DNA of 64,000 bases, taken from contig JAUIEJ010000011.1 of NCBI GenBank assembly GCA_030428885.1, forward strand, positions 185,279 through 249,278. Reading direction: 5' to 3'. Below the pieces are notes generated by a model that saw only the letters and a program-made list of their open reading frames with translations, did no database searches and was not told the DNA's origin. The DNA comes from Gemmatimonadota bacterium. GTDB taxonomy: Bacteria > Gemmatimonadota > Gemmatimonadetes > Longimicrobiales > Gaopeijiaceae. The position numbers and the translations under genes were made by a program. Positions 8,245 through 16,985 of this stretch are shown piece by piece (position 1 is the stretch's first letter; each line of letters opens with the position of its first letter).

Positions 8245-9507
8245 GTGCGATCCCTCGCCCTTCTCTTCGCCGTCATGACCGCGACGGCGGCCCCTCTCCC
8301 GGGCCAGCTTCCGGAGGCCGGCGGGGAACCGATCCCTGCTGAGGAACGGGTGGCCGCATACGACGCGGCGACCCGTCGCCTCCTCCGCATGGGCGTCCTG
8401 AGGGTGGCCCCGCGACCGGGATACTGTGTGGTGCTGAGCCCGCGGGATGCCGAGGTCGAGGGGGTGATCCGCGGGATTCTCGGCGACGAGCCGCCCGAGC
8501 CCACCGATGTGGACCCCATCCCCCTCGACGTCACGGACTGCCCCCGCAACGTGGGGCTGCGTCGATACGTGCTCGACGAGCCGCGCCGGGCGGACGACGG
8601 TACGGTCACGGTGACGGTCTCGGGAGACGACCTGCTGGAATGGCCACCGAGCCTCGACGGCCTCTACTGGGGCCGCTGGTCCGCCCGGTGTACCGTCACC
8701 GACGCCGGCTCCGACGGCACCTCCTGCGACGTGAGACCGGTGTCGACCGGCGAGCGAGCCGTGGACGAGCGCTCGCTGGACCGCCGCGGTCGCTTCTTCG
8801 GCACGAACGAGGTGCACCCCGCCGGAGGTCGGCCGGCCCGACTGGTGGCGCGGAACACCGGCAGTGCCCGGGCCGACACCATGGACTTCGGGGTGGACTC
8901 GGTTGCCTACGTCTACGACCTGCCCGTCCTGAGCCCTGGGCACGACCGGTGCACGGCGAGCAGTCTTCTATCGGCGTACTCCGCATGGCCACCGGCCGGC
9001 CATCGGCTCGTGCGGATCGAGTTGGCTACCGAAATCGAATTCGCGCCGCAAGCGGCTCGATTGATGGACGTGGTCCAGGACCGCGCCGAAGCCGACGACG
9101 GACCCGTGATCGCGGTCCAGTGCGGCGAACCGCGGTCCCAGCCCTTCGCCATCACGAGCCTGGAAGAGGTCGGCCTGCAACTGGACGGACCGGTGCGGCA
9201 CTGCCCCGATGATCGGTGTAGCCACGAGGTGATCGTGCCGGTGCACGATCCCCTTCCGCTCGCCGCGCGTTTTCGCCTCTCGGACTTCGATCTGGGAGAC
9301 GAGGGCGAGGGCGACACCGTGCACCTCCAGTTCGAAACCAACGGATGGGGGACCGGCCTCGTGCCGTTCCTCGTGATCCTGGGGGACCATCCGTGGGCCG
9401 AGGCCTTCCGTCCCACCTGGCACAGCCGCCACCACCGGGTTCCCCTGAACCGCGGCGCCCGCTTCGAAGGGGATCCCGAGGTGTTGCTCTTCCTGGTGCG
9501 GCGGTAG
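8245..9507 (+). CDS. secreted protein of unknown function
   Basis: 420 aa. GTG at 8245 abuts the previous TGA. A signal peptide is apparent (RSLALLFAVMTATAAPLPGQ, cleavage after about residue 20). The rest is mostly beta-type with scattered Cys (GYCVVL, VTDCPRN, ARCTVT, TSCDV, HDRCTAS, VQCGEP, RHCPDDRCSH), an even number compatible with disulfides outside the cytoplasm. I recognise no family. The tight linkage to the kelch lipoprotein suggests that the two act together at the cell surface. Element B follows its 3' end. Confidence 0.7.
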   Translation: MRSLALLFAVMTATAAPLPGQLPEAGGEPIPAEERVAAYDAATRRLLRMGVLRVAPRPGYCVVLSPRDAEVEGVIRGILGDEPPEPTDVDPIPLDVTDCPRNVGLRRYVLDEPRRADDGTVTVTVSGDDLLEWPPSLDGLYWGRWSARCTVTDAGSDGTSCDVRPVSTGERAVDERSLDRRGRFFGTNEVHPAGGRPARLVARNTGSARADTMDFGVDSVAYVYDLPVLSPGHDRCTASSLLSAYSAWPPAGHRLVRIELATEIEFAPQAARLMDVVQDRAEADDGPVIAVQCGEPRSQPFAITSLEEVGLQLDGPVRHCPDDRCSHEVIVPVHDPLPLAARFRLSDFDLGDEGEGDTVHLQFETNGWGTGLVPFLVILGDHPWAEAFRPTWHSRHHRVPLNRGARFEGDPEVLLFLVRR

Positions 9508-9550
9508 CTGACCGGGGGCCGTCGCGACGAGGGCCTGCCGACAGCGCCCT

Positions 9551-9717
9551 CCAACTCGACACGCCGGCTCTCCCGGCGGGCCCGTGTCGCATTGGGGTGC
9601 CTATAGCACCTCAAGTCGACGCGCGAGGGGGGTCGCAGCTTTCCCGTGTCCGATATGGGCCGTATAGGCGCCTCTTTCCGGCGGGCTCCCTCGAGAAGGC
9701 ACGGCATGACGGGTTGT
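9551..9717 (+). repeat. 165-bp TIR element, copy B
   Basis: The right end CATGACGGGTTG (9706-9717) matches the family; the left end CCAACTCGACACG (9551-9563) is degenerate, 11 of 13 family positions. Arm 1 has GGTGC-CTATA-GCACC (9597-9611) inside an outer CGTGTCG/CGACGCG stem, with the TCAAGT seen in copy A. The core CGCAGCTTTCCCGTG and a second ATA (9664-9666, in GCC-GTATA-GGC) follow. It lies between convergent genes. Confidence 0.65.
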
Positions 9718-9813
9718 GGCGGGCGCGGCGGCCTCCGGGCACCTGACCCCCTCTTACCCACCGGGAGCCCGCCCGTCCTGGCGCGGGCCCCCGGGTCGCC
9801 TGACGCAGCTCCG

Positions 9814-11943
9814 CTACGGCGAGGGCGGCGGAGCCGACGAGAACCCCAGCACCTCGTCCCAGACCTTCCGGGATCCGGGCGTGCCTTTGCCGTTCGTCGT
9901 GCGGTCGCGGACATTCAGCTCGACGCTGAAGGCGCAGAACGTGCCACCCTCCAGCCACCCGCTGGACGGCGGAGCGAGGGTCAACGTCACGTAGCCGTCC
10001 ACGTCGGCCGTCGGGCGCTCCGACGTGCCGTAGTAGCGGGTGTCCACCGTGGCTCCGGGATACGCCCCCGACGGGGGCGACGCCGTGGCGGTGTCGGTGA
10101 GGCCCACCGGGTGGTTGCTGCCCTTCACGGCCGACAGGCTCCAATCCGCCAGGAACCCGTCGGGGTCCAGGGCCCGGAGCCGCACCTGCAGGGGCGTGGT
10201 GTCGGTGGGGAGGGTGAGCAGCCCGCAGTCCCCCGGATCCCCGCCCCCGGGCACCACGATGGAGGCGATGTCGCCCGTGGCGGGCTGGGCGTCGACGCGA
10301 AGCTTGATGGTGTCGTACGTGTTCGGCACGTACGCCCCGGTGTCGTCGTAGCCCCGGATGATGAAGTGCACGTCCTCCACCTTGCGGGCGAGGCCCGGGG
10401 TGAGGAGGCTCGCCAGGTTCACCCGGGCCTTGCGGTGCTGCACCTCCAGCGACCAGCCCGTTTCGAGCTCGATGTTCCGGTAGGCGGGCACGGTCCCGAT
10501 GCTCAGGGCCGTGGGGGTCGCCCCGTACGACTCGCTCACCCACACCCCCGTGCCTTGCTGGCGCAGCCCGCTGGCGGTCACGCTCAGGGGGTTCCATCCA
10601 CCCGAGCCCGCCCGCACCCAGATCACGTAGTGCTTCACCGGGGTCACGGCCCCTTCGAAGCACCCGATGATGTCCAGGACTCCGTTCCAGGCGCCCCGCT
10701 CGATGGCGGGCCCGGATTCCGAGGCCGGCGTGTTGGTGATGGTGCCGTCGGGGTGCAGGGTCGATCCCGGGTTGTTGACGATGGGGATGTCGCCCAGGTA
10801 CTGGAGCACCCGGTCGCCTCGACACGGCTTGGGCACCAGCGACGCCGCGGGAATGCAGAGGTTGATGCGGCGCACGTTGGGAATGTTGTAGTACGGCGCG
10901 GTCTCGTGGACCGCCACGCCGTCGGGATCGTCCACGAACTGGATGATGAGGTCCGGACGGGCCTCCACGGCCGGATCGCTTCCCGCCGGGGCGTCGTCGG
11001 TGGACTCGCCGATGAGCTGGGCGAGGGAGCGCTGGAAGCTGAAGACGTAGTTGCCCTGTTCGTCGGTGGCGGTGAGGCCCAGGGTCTCGCGATTTCCGAA
11101 CCCCTCGTACGCACCCCCGCCGAGTTCCGAATCGGTGCGGTCGTACTCCACGAACCGGAGCAGGGCCTGGGCGATGGGCTCCACCTCGCAGGGATGGAAG
11201 AGCCTCAGGCGGTTCAGGAGGCTCGCTTCGGCCACCGTGAGATCGGCGGCGAAGACCGGGTTCCGCGCCGCCCGCAGCTCGGCCACGTCGCCCACCACCA
11301 GGGTCTCCTTCTTCGACCTGCCCTGGGCCTTCGTCTCCACGGTGGTGGCGCCCCGCACCGTCACGCCGCCCTTGGGCCCACCCCCTCGGGACAACACCAG
11401 GGGCGTGAAGCGCTCGGCCTCCACCAACCGCTCCACGTCGGCCCCGTAGACCCGCTCCAGGATGGGGCGCACCTCTCGGTAGCGGAGCAGCCGCTCGAGC
11501 TGCCGCCGCGTGTCGATGACGACCCAGGGGTACGGAAAGCACGGGTTGAATCGGCAGTGGCCGCGGTACGAGCGCGCGGTCCCATACACGATCCACTCGC
11601 TGTCGCTCAGGGGCTTGGAGAGGGTGAGCACGAGATCGTCGAAGTCCTCGTCGGCGGCGCCCCCACCGTCGTCGCTCTGGATGTCGACCCGGAAGAAGCC
11701 CGACTCCACCCGGAAGTTGGCCAGGCGCGCCCTGGACTCGCGCCAGGTCACGGGGCCCGTGGGGTTGTTCTGGATCGTCACGCCCCACTGGTCGCCGGTC
11801 ACGAGCACGTCGGCGGCCCCCGTGGTGCCGGCGTAGGTGCCGTCCTGCCCGTTGGTGGATCCGGCGACGATGAAGCGCTGGGGCCAGGCGGCGTTCTTCG
11901 CCGCCACCGAGATGTTCCAGGTGCCCTGGAGTCCGATGGCCAT
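9814..11943 (-). CDS. large protein of unknown function, second gene of a two-gene module
   Basis: 709 aa, not recognised. The ATG at 11943 is chosen because the preceding gene stops 3 bases upstream (TAG at 11948-11946), implying translational coupling; the longer open frame overlaps that gene. There is no signal peptide or membrane segment. Visible parts: an N-terminal beta-rich region (GLQGTWNISVAAKNAAWPQRF), an acidic stretch (DDGGGAADEDFDDLVLTL), FNPCFPYPWVVIDTRRQLER, LLNRLRLFHPCEVEPIAQAL, a beta-sandwich-like middle (NYVFSFQRSLAQL..RPDLIIQFVDDPDG, carboxypeptidase-regulatory-like in style), then Ig-like C-terminal segments (YVTLTLAPPSSGWLEGGTFC). It resembles a modular binding or structural protein more than an enzyme. 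Confidence 0.7.
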   Translation of the reverse strand: MAIGLQGTWNISVAAKNAAWPQRFIVAGSTNGQDGTYAGTTGAADVLVTGDQWGVTIQNNPTGPVTWRESRARLANFRVESGFFRVDIQSDDGGGAADEDFDDLVLTLSKPLSDSEWIVYGTARSYRGHCRFNPCFPYPWVVIDTRRQLERLLRYREVRPILERVYGADVERLVEAERFTPLVLSRGGGPKGGVTVRGATTVETKAQGRSKKETLVVGDVAELRAARNPVFAADLTVAEASLLNRLRLFHPCEVEPIAQALLRFVEYDRTDSELGGGAYEGFGNRETLGLTATDEQGNYVFSFQRSLAQLIGESTDDAPAGSDPAVEARPDLIIQFVDDPDGVAVHETAPYYNIPNVRRINLCIPAASLVPKPCRGDRVLQYLGDIPIVNNPGSTLHPDGTITNTPASESGPAIERGAWNGVLDIIGCFEGAVTPVKHYVIWVRAGSGGWNPLSVTASGLRQQGTGVWVSESYGATPTALSIGTVPAYRNIELETGWSLEVQHRKARVNLASLLTPGLARKVEDVHFIIRGYDDTGAYVPNTYDTIKLRVDAQPATGDIASIVVPGGGDPGDCGLLTLPTDTTPLQVRLRALDPDGFLADWSLSAVKGSNHPVGLTDTATASPPSGAYPGATVDTRYYGTSERPTADVDGYVTLTLAPPSSGWLEGGTFCAFSVELNVRDRTTNGKGTPGSRKVWDEVLGFSSAPPPSP

Positions 11944-11945
11944 GG

Positions 11946-13247
11946 CTACTCCTCCCCGTCGTCGTCGGCGGGGCAGCAGCGGTACTCCTGGGCCTGGTCC
12001 AGCAGCTCGATCTTCCGCTCCAGCAGCCGGTTTTCGAGCTGCTTCCGCTCCAGGTCGAGTTCCATCTCCCGCTGGAGGGCGTGCTCGCAGGTGCCGCACT
12101 CGTCCAGGCATCCCTTCACGAACAGCCCCGGCGTGGGCAACCACTCCTCCCGCTCCCACGACAGCTCGGCGATGATCTTTTCGGTGGGCTCGCCGTTGGC
12201 CTTGAGCAGGCCCGCCTTCTGGAGCTGGGCATCGACGCCCTTCAGCGCCTTCTCCCGCTGGTCCACGGGCGCGGGCTGACGCACGGCGCCCACGCCGCGG
12301 AGCGCGGCCGCATCGAAGCTGCCGGTGAACACCACCCGCTCCCGCTCCATGGCCGCCTCCCGGGCGATGCGCTCCTTGGCGAGGCGGTCGGCGCTGGTGG
12401 CCAGCACGACCTGGGGCCGCACCTGTACCTTGCCCGTGAGATCGGGGCCGATGCGCCGGTCGGGGGTCGTGGGCGCGGCGGGATCGGAATAGACCCGCTG
12501 GATCGCCACGAGCCGCCACCGCACGGTCTGCTTCTTCATGAGGCGATGGAAGAAGTAGGTGACGGCGTGGCAGCGATTGGGGTTGGAGAAAGTCCGCGAC
12601 GACGACTCCAGGTGGGTCTCGGACTCGCCCTCGGCATGGGACCGGGTCTGGACCTCACCCACCGACGTGGAGGTCTTGGCCCGCACCCCCGCGGCCACGT
12701 AGCTCGACGACGACTCGGCGTGGGTGGAGAGGTTGCGGGCGAACTGGCTCGTGGACTCGGCGTCGAAACTGCCCCCGCCGCCGCCGCCGCCGATGTCGAT
12801 GATGCCGAAGAGACTGACGCTGGCGCCGCCGCCGCCCGACGCCCAGTCCTCTTCGTACTCGTTGGAGACGCTCCCCGACTCGCTCACCGTGAGGTCGCTC
12901 ATGGAGCGGGCCATGCCCCAGGTGTAGTAAGACTCCTCCGAGGTCGTCTCGTGCCGGTAGGCCAGGGAGGTCTCGGAGTCGTAGGTCCACCGCGAGTGCC
13001 GGTCGCTGGTGAAGAGCCGCACCCGCTCGCCGGGGAAGAGGGTCGTGGAGTACGCCAGGTCGCCCAGGGCCATGGGGCCCGAGCAGCGCTCGAGGCGGAA
13101 ATGCAGGATCAGGTCCACCCGACCGTCACCCACGCGCCAGGGAAGGCGGTATCGAAAGTCGAGGCGGTCGCAGATCGGGCCCCGCTCGAGCTGGGGGCAG
13201 CACTCCAGGTGGGCGACGGAGGTCGGAACGTCGTCGTGATCGGCCAT
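11946..13247 (-). CDS. Gly/Ser-rich protein with Cys clusters and C-terminal coiled coil, unknown function
   Basis: 433 aa, not recognised. ATG at 13247 follows GGAGA at a good distance. No signal peptide. From the N-terminus: a Cys-containing start (HLECCPQLERGPICDR), a beta-rich domain (RVDLILHFRLERC, LFPGERVRLFTSDRHS), a Tyr/Ser-rich segment, a poly-Gly run near residues 150-158 within GIIDIGGGGGGG, a Ser/Glu/His-rich tract, then FSNPNRCHAVTYFFHRLMKK and a strand WRLVAIQRVY. The C-terminus holds CLDECGTCEH, a heptad-like helix (MELDLERKQLENRLLERKIE) and RCCPADDD, possibly a metal site. It is coupled to the 709-aa gene. With a BTAD regulator just upstream on the other strand this may be a small self-contained system. 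Confidence 0.72.
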   Translation of the reverse strand: MADHDDVPTSVAHLECCPQLERGPICDRLDFRYRLPWRVGDGRVDLILHFRLERCSGPMALGDLAYSTTLFPGERVRLFTSDRHSRWTYDSETSLAYRHETTSEESYYTWGMARSMSDLTVSESGSVSNEYEEDWASGGGGASVSLFGIIDIGGGGGGGSFDAESTSQFARNLSTHAESSSSYVAAGVRAKTSTSVGEVQTRSHAEGESETHLESSSRTFSNPNRCHAVTYFFHRLMKKQTVRWRLVAIQRVYSDPAAPTTPDRRIGPDLTGKVQVRPQVVLATSADRLAKERIAREAAMERERVVFTGSFDAAALRGVGAVRQPAPVDQREKALKGVDAQLQKAGLLKANGEPTEKIIAELSWEREEWLPTPGLFVKGCLDECGTCEHALQREMELDLERKQLENRLLERKIELLDQAQEYRCCPADDDGEE

Positions 13248-13557
13248 GGGGAGTCTCCGGAAGGAAGGGGACTGCGAATCGAGTTGGACACCCACGGTGC
13301 CAGGCCCCCGTCCCGCCCTCGTCCGCCCTCCGTCTCGCCTTCGTCTCACCGTCGTCTCGTCTTCGTCCCGGGTTCGAGCACGGATCCGCTTGCCCTTCTC
13401 CCGCCGCGCGGCCTATCGTGCATCTCCGGATCCGATCCGTCGCGTCCGGGAATCCGAGACTCGCTCAGGGTGTGGCCGGGGGACTCCCGGCCGCTCTGAG
13501 GCTGCGTAGGGAAGGGCGTCTTCCCAGTCCGGCGGACTCCGACGAGCCCCCGGTCCC
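13248..13557. other. divergent intergenic region between the two-gene module and the BTAD regulator
   Basis: 310 bases without a gene. 13300-13370 is a pyrimidine-rich tract with repeated CGTCTC/CGTCTTC words. Two hairpins lie near the regulator: GGCCGGG/CCCGGCC (13474-13492) and GGGAAG/CTTCCC (13509-13525). No clear sigma-70 pair is visible. The region must contain the promoters of both transcription units. Confidence 0.5.
13474..13492 (+). other. hairpin upstream of BTAD regulator
   Basis: GGCCGGG (13474-13480) and CCCGGCC (13486-13492) form a perfect 7-bp stem with a 5-base loop. A second hairpin with a 6-bp stem follows at 13509-13525. Their position in the leader of the regulator gene allows a regulatory role, which is not shown. 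Confidence 0.4.
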
Positions 13558-14340
13558 GTGCTCCAGATTCATCTCTTCGGCGGAGTCGACGTCTCCGCCC
13601 CCGGCGATGGGCGCCTCTGCCCGTCGAGCCGTTCGTGCAGGACCCTGGTCGCCTACCTGGCCCTCCATCGGGGACGCCTGTTTCCCCGGGAACGCCTGGC
13701 GGGCACGCTCTGGCCCGACCGGTGCGACCGGGCCGCCCAGAAGAAGCTCCGGAACTGCCTGTGGCGCCTGGGCCGCGCCATGCCCTCGGGCCGGGAGCCC
13801 GTGGTGGTGGACGGGGGCCGCATCGGCCTGGCCTCGTCGGTGTGGATCGACGTGGAGGAGTTCCGGGCCGCCGCCTCGGAGGCCCGCTCTGCAGACGGCG
13901 GGCGCCTCTCCGCCGACCACGTGACCCGCCTCGAACGGGCCGTCACCCTGTACCGAGGCGACCTGCTGGAAGGCTTCGACGACCACTGGGTGGCGGGCCC
14001 CCGGGAGACCCTGCGGCTGCTCCACCAATCGGTGCTGGAGCAGCTCGTGCTCCACTACCGGGCCGCCGGGAATCCGCGGCAGGCGATCCTGCGGGGCCGG
14101 GAGCTCATTCAGCGGAACCCGTTCCTGGAGCACGTGCACCGGGAGCTCATGCTGTGCCACTGGGCCCTGGGCGACCGGCCCATGGCGGTGCGGCAATTTC
14201 ACGCCTGCGAAGACGTCCTGCGGGAAGAGCTGGACCTGGAGCCCATGGCCGAGACCCGGGCGCTGGTGGAGCGCATTCGATCGGGGGCGGGGCCCCGGGA
14301 GGAGGGCGACCGAGCGGCGCTCGCCCACGGTCCGCACTGA
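13558..14340 (+). CDS. SARP-like regulator with BTAD domain
   Basis: 260 aa from GTG 13558. The N-terminus (LQIHLFGGVDVS, then CRTLVAYLALHRGRLFPRER and LAGTLWPD) is the OmpR-type winged helix of AfsR/SARP proteins; RNCLWRLGRAMP continues it. Residues about 100-245 are the bacterial transcriptional activation domain, a TPR-like helical bundle: VTLYRGDLLEGFDDHWV, LVLHYRAAGNPRQAILRGREL, RELMLCHWALGDRPMAVRQFHACEDVLREELDLEP. There is no NB-ARC or sensor domain, so this is the short activator form. It is divergent from the unknown two-gene module, its most likely target; the SIMPL gene follows 60 bases downstream. Confidence 0.88.
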   Translation: MLQIHLFGGVDVSAPGDGRLCPSSRSCRTLVAYLALHRGRLFPRERLAGTLWPDRCDRAAQKKLRNCLWRLGRAMPSGREPVVVDGGRIGLASSVWIDVEEFRAAASEARSADGGRLSADHVTRLERAVTLYRGDLLEGFDDHWVAGPRETLRLLHQSVLEQLVLHYRAAGNPRQAILRGRELIQRNPFLEHVHRELMLCHWALGDRPMAVRQFHACEDVLREELDLEPMAETRALVERIRSGAGPREEGDRAALAHGPH

Positions 14341-14400
14341 CATTCGGGGCTGAAGAGCCCTAGGTTGGCGGGAAGACTCCTCCCGCCCGGTGGGCATGTC

Positions 14401-15099
14401 ATGCGATTCCTCTCGTTCGTGTTCTGCCTCACGGTCTGCGGCCTGGCCGCGCCCCTCACCGCCCAGGACGAATCCTCCCACCTGCGGGTGGTGGGCGCGG
14501 CGGTGGTGGAGGTGCCCCCCGATCACGCCCGCCTGAGCGTGGGCGTGCGGATCCAGGCCGGGTCGCCCGAGGCCGCGGCCACCGAGATGTCCCGGCGCAT
14601 CGACGCCATCGTCGACGCCCTGGTGGATCTCGGCTTCGACCGGGACTCGATTCCGACCCAGGTCTTCGGCATCTCCGCCGACCGCGACCGCATGGGGGGC
14701 AACGCCATCACCGGCTACTCGTCGGCCACCACGCTCCAGATCACCACCTTCGAGCTGGACCGGATCCCCGAGTTCCTGTCGGCGGCCGTGGCCGCCGGCG
14801 CCACCGAGGTGGGCAACGTGGACTTCGAGTCCACCGAGCGGCGAAACGCCCGCTCCCGGGCGCTGGAACTCGCGGTGGCCGCGGCCCGGGAGGACGCCGA
14901 GGTGCTCGCCCGGGCGGCGGGCGTGGAGCTGGGCGACCTCGTGGAGATCACCAACTTCGCCCAGCCCACCAGCGGCATCATGCTGCGGGGGGCGGGCGTG
15001 GTGGCCGGCCGGCTGCCCGGCGTGACCGGCTCGGCCATCACGCCCCAGCTCCTGGAGGTGAACGCCCAGGTCGTGGTGACCTGGCGGGTCCGGGAGTAG
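14401..15099 (+). CDS. periplasmic SIMPL-domain (DUF541) protein
   Basis: 232 aa from ATG 14401, which begins a signal peptide (MRFLSFVFCLTVCGLAAPLTAQ). The mature protein is a full-length SIMPL domain: VVGAAVVEVPPDHARLSVGV at the start, helix AATEMSRRIDAIVDALVDLGF, the marker Q-V-F-GIS, ITGYSSATTLQITTFELDRIPEFL, and the C-terminal NAQVVVTWRV strand. Family members (for example E. coli YggE) form ring assemblies in the periplasm and are linked to stress tolerance; the biochemical role is open. A weak hairpin GGGCT/AGCCC separates it from the regulator, and element C follows its stop. Confidence 0.88.
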   Translation: MRFLSFVFCLTVCGLAAPLTAQDESSHLRVVGAAVVEVPPDHARLSVGVRIQAGSPEAAATEMSRRIDAIVDALVDLGFDRDSIPTQVFGISADRDRMGGNAITGYSSATTLQITTFELDRIPEFLSAAVAAGATEVGNVDFESTERRNARSRALELAVAAAREDAEVLARAAGVELGDLVEITNFAQPTSGIMLRGAGVVAGRLPGVTGSAITPQLLEVNAQVVVTWRVRE

Positions 15100-15111
15100 C
15101 CGCGGGGGCGC

Positions 15112-15276
15112 CAACCCGTCACGACGACCACCCGCCGGGCCGCGTGACAGATCGAGGCGGCCATACAGCCTCGATCCGTCGCGCCGACCGCCTCGCAGCT
15201 CCCCCGTGGCACATCGGGGCGACATAGCCCCCCCGATCCGGCACGCGGCCGCGAAACCGCCCATCGTGACGGGTTG
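15112..15276 (+). repeat. 165-bp TIR element, copy C
   Basis: The best-preserved copy: CAACCCGTCACGA (15112-15124) and TCGTGACGGGTTG (15264-15276) are perfect 13-bp inverses. Arm 1 is ATCGAGGC/GCCTCGAT (15151-15175) with ATA in the loop. The core CGCAGCTCCCCCGTGGC leads into arm 2, ATCGGGG/CCCCGAT (15213-15237), again with ATA in the loop. It lies between the SIMPL gene and prfC, both rightward. Confidence 0.8.
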
Positions 15277-15349
15277 TGGCTCGGTCGGGGGCCGCCTCGG
15301 CCCTCCGCCCCCCTACAGCCCCCGGCACCCAGCCTCTACCTTGGAGGCC

Positions 15350-16942
15350 ATGCCTTCCACCCTCGCCCAACAGGTCCGGCGCCGCCGGACCTTCGCCATC
15401 ATCTCGCACCCCGATGCGGGAAAGACGACCCTCACCGAAAAGCTCCTGCTCTACGGGGGCGCCGTGCACCTCGCCGGCTCGGTGAAGGCCCGCCGCGCCC
15501 AGCGCCACGCCACCTCCGACTGGATGAAGATGGAGCAGGAGCGGGGCATTTCGGTCACGTCGTCGGTGCTCCAGTTCGACTACGCCGGCTTCCGGGTGAA
15601 CCTGCTCGACACCCCGGGCCACCAGGACTTCAGCGAAGACACCTACCGCACGCTGGTGGCGGCCGACTCGGCGGTCATGCTTCTGGACAACCGCCGGGGC
15701 GTGGAGGAGCAGACCCGGAAGCTCTTCAACGTCTGCAAGCTGCGCCGCACGCCCGTCTTCACGGTGGTGAACAAGTGCGACCGCCCCGGCGAGGACCCCT
15801 TCCAGCTCCTGGACGACGTGGAGGCCGACCTGGGCGTGGAGTGCTACCCCGTGACCTGGCCGGTCCTCGCCGACGGGAAGTTCGTGGGCGTCTACGACCG
15901 CATGGACGACGTGGTGCTCCATTTCCACCGGGGCGAGGACCACGGGCAGAGCCGGGTGGAGACCGAGTCCCTCTCCCTGGACGACCCGGCGCTGGAGCAC
16001 TCCCTGGGCGCGGCCGCCGTGGCCCAGCTCCGGGAGGAGATCGAGCTCCTGGACGCCGCCGGGGCCGAGTTCGACGCCGACGCCGTCCGGGCCGGCACCC
16101 TGTCGCCCACCTTCTTCGCCAGCGCCCTGACCAACTTCGGGGTGGAGCCCTTCTTCCGGCGCTTCCTCGACCTGGCGCCCCCGCCCGTGCCCCGGGAGAC
16201 GAGCGAGGGCCCCGTCGATCCCGAGTCCCCCGAATTCACGGGGTTCGTCTTCAAGATCCAGGCGAACCTCGATCCCAAACACCGGGACCGCATCGCCTTT
16301 CTCCGGGTGTGCTCGGGGCGGTTCGAGGCCGGGGCCGACGTGAAGAACCTCCGCAGCGGAAAGCCCGTGCGCCTCGCCCAGCCCCAGACCTTCATGGCCC
16401 GGGATCGCCAGGCCGTGGAGGAGGCGTGGCCCGGTGACGTGGTGGGGATCCACGACCGGGGTTCGCTGCGCATCGGCGACACCCTGGCCGACGCCGGGGA
16501 AGGGGAATACACCGACATTCCCCGCTTCTCGCCCGAACACTTCGCCCGGGTGCGTATCGGCGATCCCCTGCGACGGAAGCACCTCGACACGGGGCTGCGC
16601 CAGCTCTCCGAGGAAGGCGCGGCCCAGGTCTTCTTCGCCGAGTCCATCGCCGGCCCCGCGCCCATCGTGGGAGCCGTGGGTCCGCTGCAGTTCGACGTCC
16701 TCCTCCACCGCCTGGAGCACGAGTACGGCGTGAGCGCCTCGCTGGAGCGCCTTCCCTTCGTGGCGGCGCGCTGGGTCGTGGGCCCGGAGAAGGACATCCA
16801 GCGGGTGGTCGGGGGCTACGACAAGGCCCGGGTCACCGACTCCCGGGACCGTCCCCTGGTCCTCTTCCAGAGCGAATGGGCCCTGCAGAAGACGGTGGAG
16901 AACGAGCGCGGCACCCTGGAGTTCCACAGCGTCGCGCCGTAG
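15350..16942 (+). CDS. prfC: peptide chain release factor 3
   Basis: 530 aa, the usual length for RF3. This GTPase recycles RF1/RF2 from the ribosome after peptide release. The ATG at 15350 places the P-loop at the normal distance: RRRTFAIISHPDAGKTTLTE with H20 to T27. Other G motifs follow: switch I ERGISVTSSV, DTPGHQDFSEDTYR, and NKCDRPGEDPF. Domains II and III contain FVFKIQANLDPKHRDR and LRSGKPVRLAQPQ; the C-terminus has VGPLQFDVLLHRLEHEYG, characteristic of RF3 rather than EF-G. GGAGG lies only 2 bases before the ATG, a short spacing, so an upstream TTG at 15341 cannot be excluded. Confidence 0.96.
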   Translation: MPSTLAQQVRRRRTFAIISHPDAGKTTLTEKLLLYGGAVHLAGSVKARRAQRHATSDWMKMEQERGISVTSSVLQFDYAGFRVNLLDTPGHQDFSEDTYRTLVAADSAVMLLDNRRGVEEQTRKLFNVCKLRRTPVFTVVNKCDRPGEDPFQLLDDVEADLGVECYPVTWPVLADGKFVGVYDRMDDVVLHFHRGEDHGQSRVETESLSLDDPALEHSLGAAAVAQLREEIELLDAAGAEFDADAVRAGTLSPTFFASALTNFGVEPFFRRFLDLAPPPVPRETSEGPVDPESPEFTGFVFKIQANLDPKHRDRIAFLRVCSGRFEAGADVKNLRSGKPVRLAQPQTFMARDRQAVEEAWPGDVVGIHDRGSLRIGDTLADAGEGEYTDIPRFSPEHFARVRIGDPLRRKHLDTGLRQLSEEGAAQVFFAESIAGPAPIVGAVGPLQFDVLLHRLEHEYGVSASLERLPFVAARWVVGPEKDIQRVVGGYDKARVTDSRDRPLVLFQSEWALQKTVENERGTLEFHSVAP

Positions 16943-16985
16943 GGTGGGGGGCCACACCCCGACCTCCCCCCTCCCGGAGTCCCCC

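Noticed and set aside
9814-13247. Reading the two-gene module as a prophage tail region
   Set aside because: No capsid, terminase, tape-measure, integrase or holin genes are near, and neither protein shows a tail-protein motif I can name.
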